From positions 1 through 39,082 of the IMG/VR virus record IMGVR_UViG_3300009285_001166: a stretch of DNA of 39,082 nucleotides; one strand, given 5' to 3'. Positions 16,618-23,574 of the stretch are shown one piece after another. The position numbers were made by a program, and so were the translations under genes. The stretch's first letter is position 1. Every line of letters starts with the position of its first letter. The notes under the pieces were generated by a model. That model was not told the DNA's origin. It saw only the letters and a program-made list of their open reading frames with translations, and ran no database searches. This DNA is from a virus.

Positions 16618-17160
16618 ATGGCTTACAAGACGCTGGAAACGCTGGCTCAAAACTGGCGTAGTGCGATGCTCGCGATAGGCCGCGAGTTGTGCCGGTTGAA
16701 GGCCGCCGGCGAAAACACCGACATTATTCGCTCCGCCGTGCTACGCGAAAGGTACGGTATGCCCATGGCTCAATCTACTGTGGCCATGCGGTGGGCGGCG
16801 GGTGAATTCGGCAAATACGCGGAAACGATCGTGTCGAAGCTGCCGCCATCGGTGCTCCACGAAATGGATGCGGCCGTCGCTATCGGATTGGCCGAGATGC
16901 GGCACTCGATCCAGTCGCCGACTGAGGGGCGGATCGTGTCGAAAAAACTCTCAGAAATGACACGCGACGAAATCACGCATTCGATCGACAGGCATGGGGC
17001 CCGCACCACGTCACCTCCTGACCGCGTGTTCCGTTCCGTGCTCGCTAGCCACGTCGAGCGAGATGAGAGTGGCATCTACATTGTAACTAAGGGCGTTTCG
17101 CCCATGCGAGTCAAGCTGACCGCGAAGATTCTTGCCGAGCTAGAGCCGGCTTGCGTCTGA
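16618..17160 (+). CDS. DUF3102-like protein, first gene of the CRISPR locus
   Basis: A 180-aa helical protein. ATG 16618 is chosen over 16612 because GGGAGG is 6 bases from it. The N-terminal 80 residues (AIGRELCRLKAAG, then YGMPMAQSTVAMRWAAGEFGKYA) follow the pattern of DUF3102-type phage and plasmid proteins with a helix-turn-helix-like core. The C-terminal half includes a short segment ending ILAELEPACV. It is the first gene after the promoter at 16538 and precedes the effector by 112 bases of structured sequence. It may regulate the operon; this is inference. Confidence 0.6.
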   Translation: MAYKTLETLAQNWRSAMLAIGRELCRLKAAGENTDIIRSAVLRERYGMPMAQSTVAMRWAAGEFGKYAETIVSKLPPSVLHEMDAAVAIGLAEMRHSIQSPTEGRIVSKKLSEMTRDEITHSIDRHGARTTSPPDRVFRSVLASHVERDESGIYIVTKGVSPMRVKLTAKILAELEPACV

Positions 17161-17166
17161 AAATAA

Positions 17167-17258
17167 CGCTACACCTTTACGGGATTCTGTGATCCCAGGA
17201 GGTGAGGACAGGTCCGCCGGTTGACAGGCGGCGACCGCTCACCAACACCCTTCTTTTT
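17167..17258 (+). ncRNA. Candidate tracrRNA or scaffold RNA upstream of the effector
   Basis: CGCTACACC (17167-17175) is the exact reverse complement of the first nine bases of the array repeat. A hairpin follows (GGGAT 17181-17185 with ATCCC 17192-17196), then GGTGAG (17201-17206) paired with CTCACC (17238-17243) enclosing CCGCC/GGCGG (17214-17218/17227-17231). The end has GCTCACC and ACCCTTC, complementary to the repeat's GAAGGGTGAGC in two pieces, then TTTTT. GGATTCTG and GTGAGGACAGG also match the repeat in direct orientation. It is a degenerate repeat-derived region on the effector strand; whether it is a separate RNA is unproven. Confidence 0.55.
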
Positions 17259-17272
17259 CGAGACGAAACACC

Positions 17273-18526
17273 ATGTCAGAAAAAACTGCTGTCGACAAGC
17301 CAAAGCCAAAAAAAGTCGGCATTTCCCTGCGAATGTTCACCGACAAGACGACCGGCGACTATCTGTATGATGTGGCTCGTGAGGCCACGTTCTGCGAGAA
17401 CGCACTGTGGGATCTTTGGCGAATGCGCGACCCGGTGACCTACCTCGACATTCAGGCGATGAATGCCGAGCGTGAGGCCACCGGCAAATGGCCGAAGCTG
17501 CCGAAATACTCGCTTAAGGATGCAGCCGAAGGAAAGACGCCGCATTTCATCGGCAAAAACCTCTGCCCCAATCTGACTGGCCACGTCACTGCCGGCGTGG
17601 TGAATCAGGTGCGAAAACTCTACGGCAAGCTGAGGTGGAAAATCCTCTGGAATACGCAGCGAATGCCGAAAGCATCCGATCCTCGGATTCGATTCCGGGA
17701 GCGAGCCATTAGGATTGAGCGGCACGTGTGGACCGACAAAGAAGGCCGCGAGCAACGCGGGTTTGCGGTGCGGTGCCGGTTCCTCCGTAGCGGTGATGCG
17801 GTGATCCCGATCAGCACACGGCGGATGAACAAACATCACCTGGCGTGGTTGGAGCATTGGGCCGGAGTCAAAGCCGGCCCGTGTGGTGGCATGGTGATGA
17901 CGAAAACCGTGCGAGGGAAGAAACGCTGGTTCATCGCGTTGGCTCGCGAGCGGGCTGACGGCGAGATCCGCCGAGTGCTGGACCCGGTCGAAGGCAGGTG
18001 TTGCTACGTCTACGCACCATTGCCGGAATCTGGCAGTGAGGCGGCCTTAGTGATGAGAGTGCAGCCGACCCCCAACGGCAGGCCGTGGCGTGAGGAAATC
18101 GAGGCTCACGACCTAGTGCGTGTGAGGCTTCGCTGGCGTGAGAAAAACGAGCAGCAGGGACGCAACTTTCACCAGTCGCGAGAGCGGTCGGCGGCCAGCG
18201 GGCATGGCGAGAAGCGGAGGATGCGGAGTAAAAAGCCGGATGCTCGACGGTACGGCAACCAGTGCCAGGCGTGGATTGAGAATCGCAGTCGAGCAATCGT
18301 TGACTTCGCAATCAACACACGATGCTGCGAAGTGCTCATGGAGGATCTGGTTGCTCGCGACAGCCGAACGATGCGGATAGGCGAATTCCCCTACTATCAG
18401 TTCATGTTGAGGACGCAGCAAAAAGCGGAAGAAGCCGGGTTGAAGTTCCGGAAGATCGCGAATTTGGACGGCGTATTTTCAGCGTTAGGTGTTGAGCTGT
18501 CAGGAGTTGCGGCGGATGAGGTGTAG
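17273..18526 (+). CDS. Compact type V/TnpB-like CRISPR effector, RuvC-degenerate
   Basis: A 417-aa RNA-guided protein of the TnpB/Cas12 group. Residues 15-235 fit the wedge and recognition part. The RuvC-I segment after KKRWFIALA (216-224) should carry a GID motif, but reads EGRCCYVYAPLPESG (240-254) without the aspartate. The RuvC bridge and second motif are present: ENRSRAIVDFAI (336-347) and VLMEDL with E357. After KAEEAGLKFRKIANLDG (384-400) the protein ends before the zinc finger and RuvC-III aspartate. DNA cleavage therefore seems unlikely; binding and silencing is the inferred role. The stop codon lies within the first array repeat. Its ribosome binding site is weak. Confidence 0.8.
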   Translation: MSEKTAVDKPKPKKVGISLRMFTDKTTGDYLYDVAREATFCENALWDLWRMRDPVTYLDIQAMNAEREATGKWPKLPKYSLKDAAEGKTPHFIGKNLCPNLTGHVTAGVVNQVRKLYGKLRWKILWNTQRMPKASDPRIRFRERAIRIERHVWTDKEGREQRGFAVRCRFLRSGDAVIPISTRRMNKHHLAWLEHWAGVKAGPCGGMVMTKTVRGKKRWFIALARERADGEIRRVLDPVEGRCCYVYAPLPESGSEAALVMRVQPTPNGRPWREEIEAHDLVRVRLRWREKNEQQGRNFHQSRERSAASGHGEKRRMRSKKPDARRYGNQCQAWIENRSRAIVDFAINTRCCEVLMEDLVARDSRTMRIGEFPYYQFMLRTQQKAEEAGLKFRKIANLDGVFSALGVELSGVAADEV

Positions 18527-19008
18527 CGAATCGGATTCTGAAGGGTGAGCACAGGAACGAGCGAGGCTACTTCCTGCAACCGGCCGGTGTAGCGAATCGG
18601 ATTCTGAAGGGTGAGCACAGGCGATGGGAACAACTGAAACCTCGCGTAGCTGGTGTAGCGAATCGGATTCTGAAGGGTGAGCACAGGGGACGAATTCGTA
18701 TCCTCTCACGCGTCGCCGGTGTAGCGAATCGGATTCTGAAGGGTGAGCACAGGGCGAAGCGGTGATAGTCCCCCTGACGCCGGGGTGTAGCGAATCGGAT
18801 TCTGAAGGGTGAGCACAGGGTCGAGGATTCGGTGGTCGAGGCCACCTTGGGTGTAGTGGAGCAGTTTTTGAAGGGTGAGCACAGGACCGATACTCACCTG
18901 ATCCTCAGGCCCCACGGTGTAGTGGAGCAGTTTTTGAAGGGTGAGCACAGGCCGCAGTCCGTTCCGTTGCCAGTCGAGACAGGTGTAGTGGAGCAGTTTT
19001 TGAAGGGT
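18520..19008 (+). CRISPR. CRISPR array, eight repeats and seven 30-base spacers
   Basis: Repeats of 36 bases start at 18520, 18586, 18652, 18718, 18784, 18850, 18916 and 18982, exactly 66 apart; every spacer is 30 bases and all seven differ. The first five repeats are identical (GGTGTAGCGAATCGGATTCT, then GAAGGGTGAGCACAGG). Repeats 6 and 7 are identical to each other and differ from those at six positions (GGTGTAGTGGAGCAGTTTTT, same end). The eighth has the second form and stops after 27 bases. The first repeat overlaps the effector's last codons. No cas1 or cas2 is near, so spacers are not obviously acquired here. Confidence 0.95.
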
Positions 19009-19025
19009 TTTATGCGAGAAACGAA

Positions 19026-19253
19026 ATGAGTGCAAAACTACCACGACGCGGCCTGATAACAGTGGCCGAAGCCGCCGAGATACTCGGAGTGACGACGGCC
19101 CGTGTACACCAGTTCATTGATGACGGCAGGCTCGCGGCCGAGACTCATTTCCGCCTGAAATTTCTCTCGTCCAGCCAAGTCCGCCGGTTCGCGGAAACTC
19201 GGTCGACGAAACCGGGGCCGGTTCCTGGGAAGAAGCGGGCCAAGCCGGCGTAA
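19026..19253 (+). CDS. Helix-turn-helix protein after the array
   Basis: A 75-aa protein beginning 17 bases after the truncated last repeat. LITVAEAAEILGVTTARVHQ followed by FIDDGRLAAE is an excisionase/MerR-like winged HTH, the DNA-binding fold of many phage and plasmid regulators. The C-terminus is basic (PGPVPGKKRAKPA). There is no clear ribosome binding site. It may be co-transcribed with the array and could control the locus or the divergent promoters; this is inferred from position only. Confidence 0.7.
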   Translation: MSAKLPRRGLITVAEAAEILGVTTARVHQFIDDGRLAAETHFRLKFLSSSQVRRFAETRSTKPGPVPGKKRAKPA

Positions 19254-19325
19254 CCTCTTATCCGCCAATGGTTTCCGGCGATGGAAAAATTCCCGAAAAT
19301 TCCCCGGATTTTCCTCGAATTCCTA

Positions 19326-19353
19326 TTGACGCCTAAAGGAATTATGCGATAAT
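19326..19353 (+). promoter_or_regulatory. Promoter of the HNH-csrA block
   Basis: TTGACG (19326-19331), 16 bases, GATAAT (19348-19353), with the shared CTATTGAC octamer. Just upstream, GGAAAA (19283-19288) and TTTTCC (19309-19314) form an AT-rich inverted repeat that could be an operator. The downstream gene begins at 19403. Confidence 0.7.
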
Positions 19354-19402
19354 ACATACAGTGAGAGTGAGACACGGGAACCACAAACAACGAGGTGACG
19401 AG

Positions 19403-19795
19403 ATGGCCAAGACGACGAAAAAAGCCACGAACGGCCGAAACGGGAAAGCCGGCTACAAAGGCGTCGTCTGCCGTAAGGACCTGCGACTGGCCATCTACCT
19501 CCGAGACAGTTTCCGCTGCGTCTATTGCTGCCGGGATCTGCACGGCGCCCACCCCAGCGACATCACACTCGACCATGTGCGGCCAGACAGCGACGGCGGC
19601 AGCAACGAGCCGGCCAATCTGGTTACTGCCTGCCGATCGTGCAATTGCAGCCGGCAGGACAAACCGATCAGCCGATTCGCCGGCCCCGAGACCCGAGCCG
19701 ACATCCGCCGGCTGACTCGCAGGTCGATCCGCCCCTATCGCCAGTTGGCGAAAGCCATCATCGACGGCGAGACCGAAGACCCCCGCGGCAACTGA
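19403..19795 (+). CDS. HNH endonuclease
   Basis: A 130-aa nuclease with a complete HNH core: zinc pair CVYC (39-42), catalytic LDHVRP with D57-H58, N72, and the second zinc pair CRSCN (77-81). The family cuts DNA with one metal ion; in phages it often serves packaging or homing. ATG 19403 is chosen for its GAGGTG site; a GTG at 19361 would give a longer form. It is the first gene after the promoter at 19326, far from the terminase, so packaging is less likely. Confidence 0.85.
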   Translation: MAKTTKKATNGRNGKAGYKGVVCRKDLRLAIYLRDSFRCVYCCRDLHGAHPSDITLDHVRPDSDGGSNEPANLVTACRSCNCSRQDKPISRFAGPETRADIRRLTRRSIRPYRQLAKAIIDGETEDPRGN

Positions 19796-19841
19796 GCCGC
19801 AACCCCACGGCGGGTAGCCGAGAAATGAACGAGGCGATGAG

Positions 19842-20279
19842 ATGACTATTAACGAGATCAACGAGGACACCCACCGGCTCGCAGTGGATGCGGACACGAC
19901 ACACGAGGATGCACGGGGGTGGTACGAATCATACGGGTGGGGCATTACCACCGAGCACGCCGGAAACGTGATGCTCCAGGCGTGCGAATATGGCTGGCTC
20001 GATGAGGACGATGATACCGCGGTCCGCAATCTCATGGCGTCTAACCACGCCCTGATGGCCGCTGAAGCGGCCGAGATCGTCTCGATGGCCCGCAGTGTCC
20101 GCGAGATGGCCGAGGAGGTGGAGGGGCTCCTCGACGTAGCAGTAGAGGCGTACCGCTCCGGTGATCTTGCCGCAACCATCACGGCACTAGAGGCATGTGA
20201 GAGACGAGAGATCGACGGCGGAGACAGCCCTGCCACCCAATCGCTGGCCGACGAATTGATCGACGAGATTGACAACTGA
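19842..20279 (+). CDS. Acidic hypothetical protein
   Basis: A 145-aa, strongly acidic, helical protein (LDEDDDTAVRNLM and a long helix AAEAAEIVSMARSVREMAEE). Ribosome binding site GAGGCGATGAG. The middle WYESYGWGITTEHAGNV is distinctive. It could be a DNA mimic or a small adaptor, but no family is recognised. Between its stop and the next gene are 177 bases without a supported gene, containing a G-run and TTTTTT (20337-20342) that might be a weak terminator. Confidence 0.6.
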   Translation: MTINEINEDTHRLAVDADTTHEDARGWYESYGWGITTEHAGNVMLQACEYGWLDEDDDTAVRNLMASNHALMAAEAAEIVSMARSVREMAEEVEGLLDVAVEAYRSGDLAATITALEACERREIDGGDSPATQSLADELIDEIDN

Positions 20280-20456
20280 TTCTCACCTCGTCCCCTGCCT
20301 CGTCGCTCGTGGCGGCGGGGTGGGGGGTTATCCAGTTTTTTGGGAAAATGAACCAAGCAACCAAACAATCATGCCGCCGACGCGCCACGCATCAGCCCCA
20401 TCTGGGCACGGAGTGGTTCCCGTTGTGTCTCGTCGGCTTTTATGTAGGAGACAGAA

Positions 20457-20954
20457 ATGAAAATCGAGTTGCACGAAGTCGGCCGGACGCGCAAGGACCA
20501 TGTGGTATTCCAGGTGAGTAACGATGAACGGCCTGACGTCTGGAAATTCAAGGCAACCAACAAGGTTGAGTTGGCCGTGTGGAACATGCCAAGTTGGGAC
20601 CACGAGACACTGTTTCTCCAGGGAGCCACGCCATCAATGGACGACTCCCTGTGTTCCGCCACTGTCGACGAATGGGAACGAATCCAGGCCGCCGTGGCCG
20701 AGGCCAACGAGGCGCAAAAAGCGAAGCCGAAGCGGATCTGGCTGAACCGCTATGCTAACGGGGAGCTTGGCCGAAATTGGTTCCGAACGGCCGTGGACGC
20801 GAAGGGCATGGCTGCATCTTGGCCGGAGCCCACCACGCAGCACGAATTCCGCGAAATGATGCCCGACGATCCAGACCCCGACGAGGCCCGTGCCGACCGC
20901 GCGGAATTGGAGGTACTAGGCAATCACACCATACGCGACAGGAAGGAACCTTAA
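20457..20954 (+). CDS. Hypothetical protein before csrA
   Basis: A 165-aa protein with TAGGAGA as ribosome binding site. The N-terminal half is mixed (VWKFKATNKVELAVWNMPSW) and the C-terminal half acidic (MMPDDPDPDEARADRAELE). The stop overlaps the next ATG by TAATG, so translation is coupled to the CsrA homologue. No family recognised. Confidence 0.6.
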   Translation: MKIELHEVGRTRKDHVVFQVSNDERPDVWKFKATNKVELAVWNMPSWDHETLFLQGATPSMDDSLCSATVDEWERIQAAVAEANEAQKAKPKRIWLNRYANGELGRNWFRTAVDAKGMAASWPEPTTQHEFREMMPDDPDPDEARADRAELEVLGNHTIRDRKEP

Positions 20955-21316
20955 TGCTCGTCCTCAGACGCCGCACAGGCCAATCGATCGTCACCAGCAC
21001 AGGAATTCGTTTCACGGTGCTGTCAACAAGCCGGAACTACGCGAAAATCGGAATTGACGGGCCCGCCGAAGTCACGTTCGTCCGCCCGGAAGTCGTGGAG
21101 CGAGCGATTGCCAACGGTACTCTAGACAGCCTGGAGCGGCGAATCGACCTGGCGGAAAACGCCCCATGTCGGCCGGCTGAAGACGACATGATTTCTGCCC
21201 CGCGGGCCAGAGCAATGGCCCAGCAGGTGGCGACACTACAGGCCGCACTGGAACACCTCCGCGAGGAGAACGCCGGGCTGCGGGCGAAGCTCCAGGACAA
21301 GGAGCACGTCGGATGA
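20954..21316 (+). CDS. CsrA-like RNA-binding regulator with coiled-coil extension
   Basis: The first 60 residues match the carbon storage regulator family: MLVLRRRTGQSIVTSTGIRF, then YAKIGIDGPAEVTFVRPEVV. The residues that contact GGA motifs in CsrA (Leu4, the Arg cluster at 5-7 and the Arg of VRPE) are kept. CsrA dimers bind GGA in mRNA leaders and block or promote translation. The typical family length is 60-70 aa; here 50 more residues form a helical tail (QQVATLQAALEHLREENAGL), probably an oligomerisation extension. It is placed in an early-type block, so it may rewire host translation. Confidence 0.85.
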   Translation: MLVLRRRTGQSIVTSTGIRFTVLSTSRNYAKIGIDGPAEVTFVRPEVVERAIANGTLDSLERRIDLAENAPCRPAEDDMISAPRARAMAQQVATLQAALEHLREENAGLRAKLQDKEHVG

Positions 21317-21432
21317 AAACGGACGATGAACTTCGGCGCGAGGAGGTGCTCGTTCTTCTCGCTGCCTGCATCGGCGGAATCGTGCTGACGTGTGCGACCG
21401 TGTGGTTTCTCCACTGGTCGGGGAGATGGTGA
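21313..21432 (+). CDS. Small single-pass membrane protein
   Basis: A 39-aa product joined by ATGA to the csrA-like gene and by TGATG to the methylase gene. A charged start (KTDDELRREE) precedes a hydrophobic helix (VLVLLAACIGGIVLTCATVW), predicting one membrane span with a short C-terminal end. The tight overlaps at both ends support that it is translated. Function unknown. Confidence 0.6.
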   Translation: MKTDDELRREEVLVLLAACIGGIVLTCATVWFLHWSGRW

Positions 21433-22463
21433 TGAGTGCGCTTTGCGAATCACTTCCGCCGTGCTACCGATGCGGGAGGCAGCCGTGCGAGTGTGCGAAT
21501 ACCGACTTGCGATCTCCGTACCCGTGGTTTGGCGGCAAGCGAACCATAGCCGACGAAGTATGGAAGCGGTTCGGCGACTGCAGAAACTACGTCGAGCCGT
21601 TCTTCGGCAGTGGGGCGGTTCTGTTGGGACGCCCCCAACCGTTTGTGGGCACCGAAACGGTGAACGATCTGAACGGGTGGTTGTGCAACTTTTGGCGAGC
21701 GTTGCAGGCTGAGCCGGATGAGGTGGCTCGCTATGCGGACTGGCCGGTTTCCGAGTTGGATCTCCACGCTCGCGGTGATTGGCTATTCTATCGTGAGGGT
21801 GTGGCAGAGTTCATTGAGCGGATGCGTTCCGATCCTGGCTACTACGACGTGAAGTCTGCTGGCTGGTGGGTGTGGGGGCAATGCTGTTGGATCGGAGGTG
21901 GATGGGGGCCTCGCCAGCTTCCGCACCTCGGCGACGCGGGGCGGGGCGTGAACCGCCAGCTTCCGCACCTCGGCGACGCGGGGCAGGGCGTGAACCGCCA
22001 GCTTCCGCACCTCGGCGACGCGGGGCGGGGCGATGCCCTACTGATGTATTTGCGTGGCCTTGCCGAGCGGATGCGGAATGTTCGCGTTTGCTGTGGAGAT
22101 TGGTCGCGAGTCTGCGGCCCGACGCCAACTGTGAAAATGGGCCTAACCGCCGTGTTTCTCGACCCGCCCTATGGAGTAGTTGACAGGGCTGACTGTTACG
22201 ACGGACACGAAGACAGAAACGTCAGCACGGCGGTGCGTGAATGGTGTCTCCAGTGGCAGGACAACAAACGGATGCGAATTGCCCTGTGCGGCTACGAAGG
22301 GGAACACGACATGCCGGAAACCTGGAGTTGCCTCGAATGGAAGGCGCGTGGTGGTTACGGATCGATGGCGAAGGACGGCAACGATAATTGCAAGCGCGAA
22401 CGAATTTGGTTTTCACCGCACTGTTTGCGAGTACGCCTTGAGCAAGGAGTATTGTTCCAGTGA
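21432..22463 (+). CDS. D12-class N6-adenine DNA methylase with in-frame repeats
   Basis: A 343-aa Dam-like methyltransferase that should methylate adenine in DNA, perhaps to protect phage DNA from restriction. PYPWFGGKRTIA and YVEPFFGSGAVLL are the SAM-binding motifs, and FLDPPYG is the catalytic motif. An extra zinc-like knot, CYRCGRQPCECA, opens the protein. An unusual insert of three near-identical 14-residue repeats (RQLPHLGDAGRGVN) lies between motifs. TGATG joins it to the previous gene. Confidence 0.88.
   Translation: MSALCESLPPCYRCGRQPCECANTDLRSPYPWFGGKRTIADEVWKRFGDCRNYVEPFFGSGAVLLGRPQPFVGTETVNDLNGWLCNFWRALQAEPDEVARYADWPVSELDLHARGDWLFYREGVAEFIERMRSDPGYYDVKSAGWWVWGQCCWIGGGWGPRQLPHLGDAGRGVNRQLPHLGDAGQGVNRQLPHLGDAGRGDALLMYLRGLAERMRNVRVCCGDWSRVCGPTPTVKMGLTAVFLDPPYGVVDRADCYDGHEDRNVSTAVREWCLQWQDNKRMRIALCGYEGEHDMPETWSCLEWKARGGYGSMAKDGNDNCKRERIWFSPHCLRVRLEQGVLFQ
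21912..22032 (+). repeat. 42-base tandem repeat inside the methylase gene
   Basis: Copies start at 21912, 21954 and 21996 with a period of 42 bases; the third is partial. They encode RQLPHLGDAGRGVN in frame and differ by one residue (R to Q). The length is a multiple of three, so copy number can change without breaking the protein. Confidence 0.9.
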
Positions 22464-22777
22464 ACCCAGAAGGTTTCCCAGCCGGAACAACCGAGCGCGA
22501 ACGCCGCGAGTTGCAGGAATTCGAGCGCACGCGCCGCGAGTTTGACGAACAATGGAGCGACGAACAACTCACGGAACTGGCAGAACGCCAGAGAACACGA
22601 AAGGAGAATGAAATGCTTTGCCCACAGTGCAACAACAAGCCTGGGGTGGTCGAGGAATGCGATTACTGTTCAGGCGATGGCGAAGTTTGTCCTGATTGCC
22701 GGGAGCCATACGACGTGTGTCAGTGTGATGATTGGGACGATGACGATGACGATTACGATGACGAATGGGACGTCTGA
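22460..22777 (+). CDS. Zinc-ribbon protein with acidic tail
   Basis: A 105-aa protein from a GTG that overlaps the methylase stop. A helical charged half (ERERRELQEFERTRREF) is followed by CPQC, CDYC, CPDC and CQC cysteine pairs and a run of Asp. A second start at ATG 22613 has a better site (AAAGGAG) and would give the 54-aa zinc-ribbon alone; both may be made. The DnaJ-like cysteine spacing suggests a small adaptor or chaperone-like zinc protein. Function unknown. Confidence 0.6.
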   Translation: MNPEGFPAGTTERERRELQEFERTRREFDEQWSDEQLTELAERQRTRKENEMLCPQCNNKPGVVEECDYCSGDGEVCPDCREPYDVCQCDDWDDDDDDYDDEWDV

Positions 22778-22988
22778 GCACAGTTACTACCACGTCTGCT
22801 GGATCGACACGGGCCGGAAAGTTTACGTCGGGCGTTCGATCGACAAAGCAGCCGAGGCCCTGGTTCCGGGAACCGTTTACGGAGCGGGTGCGACGAAATA
22901 CGATGCCTGGCTACGTGCCGATAAGATGCGACGGAAAGCGATCGCGAGAAACCACGGAGTAAATCATGAACCTGGAAAAGCTGTCTGA
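22758..22988 (+). CDS. Small hypothetical protein
   Basis: A 76-aa reading frame that starts within the Asp-rich end of the previous gene and continues past it. The protein-like part is YYHVCWIDTGRKVYVGRSID, then EALVPGTVYGAG, and a basic C-terminal end. The start lacks a Shine-Dalgarno site, so the exact start is uncertain. Confidence 0.5.
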   Translation: MTNGTSEHSYYHVCWIDTGRKVYVGRSIDKAAEALVPGTVYGAGATKYDAWLRADKMRRKAIARNHGVNHEPGKAV

Positions 22989-23018
22989 ACCTTATCGAAG
23001 CAATCGGAGACTTTAAGG

Positions 23019-23564
23019 ATGAGCGATCGCAAAACAGAGACTATTGAAATCGGTCGAGGGGTGACATACGCCAAAGTCGCCAGTAGATCGGCGGAATTTC
23101 ACAGGGACAACGATAAGTGTTCCGTCGAGACGGCGTGCGAATTCAAGGAAGGGTTCGTGCTGTTTTCCGCGAAAGTCACGACCAAGAAGGGGACGTTTAC
23201 CGGCCATTCGATGGATAAGTTGGGCGGTAGGCAAAAGCAATTCGAGAAGCAGGAAACCATTGCGGTTGGAAGAGCGCTGGCTTTCGCCGGATACCTGTCT
23301 TCGGGCGATATCGCGTGCCAGGAAGAGATGAACGACGTTATCACACCAATGCAATTGACTGCGATTAGAACTAAATGGGCCACTCTAAACCAAGACATTC
23401 TGCGAGGGATGGACTACGCAGAACAAGCAAAGCGGTTTAATGAGTGGGCGCATTCCGTCGTCGGCGAAGATATTGACTACACGACTCACACGACATGGTC
23501 GAGTGAATGGCTTCCGATGTGCTGGGCCGATCTTGGCGTTATTCTCGGCGTGCCATTTGATTGA
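23019..23564 (+). CDS. Single-strand annealing protein candidate (ERF/Rad52-like)
   Basis: A 181-aa protein whose core ETIAVGRALAFAGYLSSGD follows the GRALA pattern of phage annealing proteins (ERF, Redbeta-related and Rad52-like groups). It is followed by a FEN-like exonuclease, NinG and an SMC-like ATPase, the typical company of a phage recombination module. The early part is beta-rich (VLFSAKVTTKKGTFTGHS). The family call is moderate and needs profile support. Confidence 0.6.
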   Translation: MSDRKTETIEIGRGVTYAKVASRSAEFHRDNDKCSVETACEFKEGFVLFSAKVTTKKGTFTGHSMDKLGGRQKQFEKQETIAVGRALAFAGYLSSGDIACQEEMNDVITPMQLTAIRTKWATLNQDILRGMDYAEQAKRFNEWAHSVVGEDIDYTTHTTWSSEWLPMCWADLGVILGVPFD

Positions 23565-23574
23565 AGGGCAACCA

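Noticed and set aside
17273-18526. Insertion sequence (IS200/IS605) carrying tnpB
   Set aside because: No tnpA, no end hairpins with target sites, and a regular spacer array follows directly, so a CRISPR effector fits better.
18397-19044. Several reading frames across the CRISPR array on both strands
   Set aside because: They arise only because the 66-base unit is a multiple of three; they repeat the same peptide and lack start signals.
20280-20456. Terminator after the acidic protein
   Set aside because: The G-rich stem is imperfect and 15 bases from the T-run, so it is not a convincing intrinsic terminator.
21783-22128. Minus-strand frames opposite the methylase repeat
   Set aside because: They are caused by the 42-base repeat and have no start signal; the + frame has complete methylase motifs.
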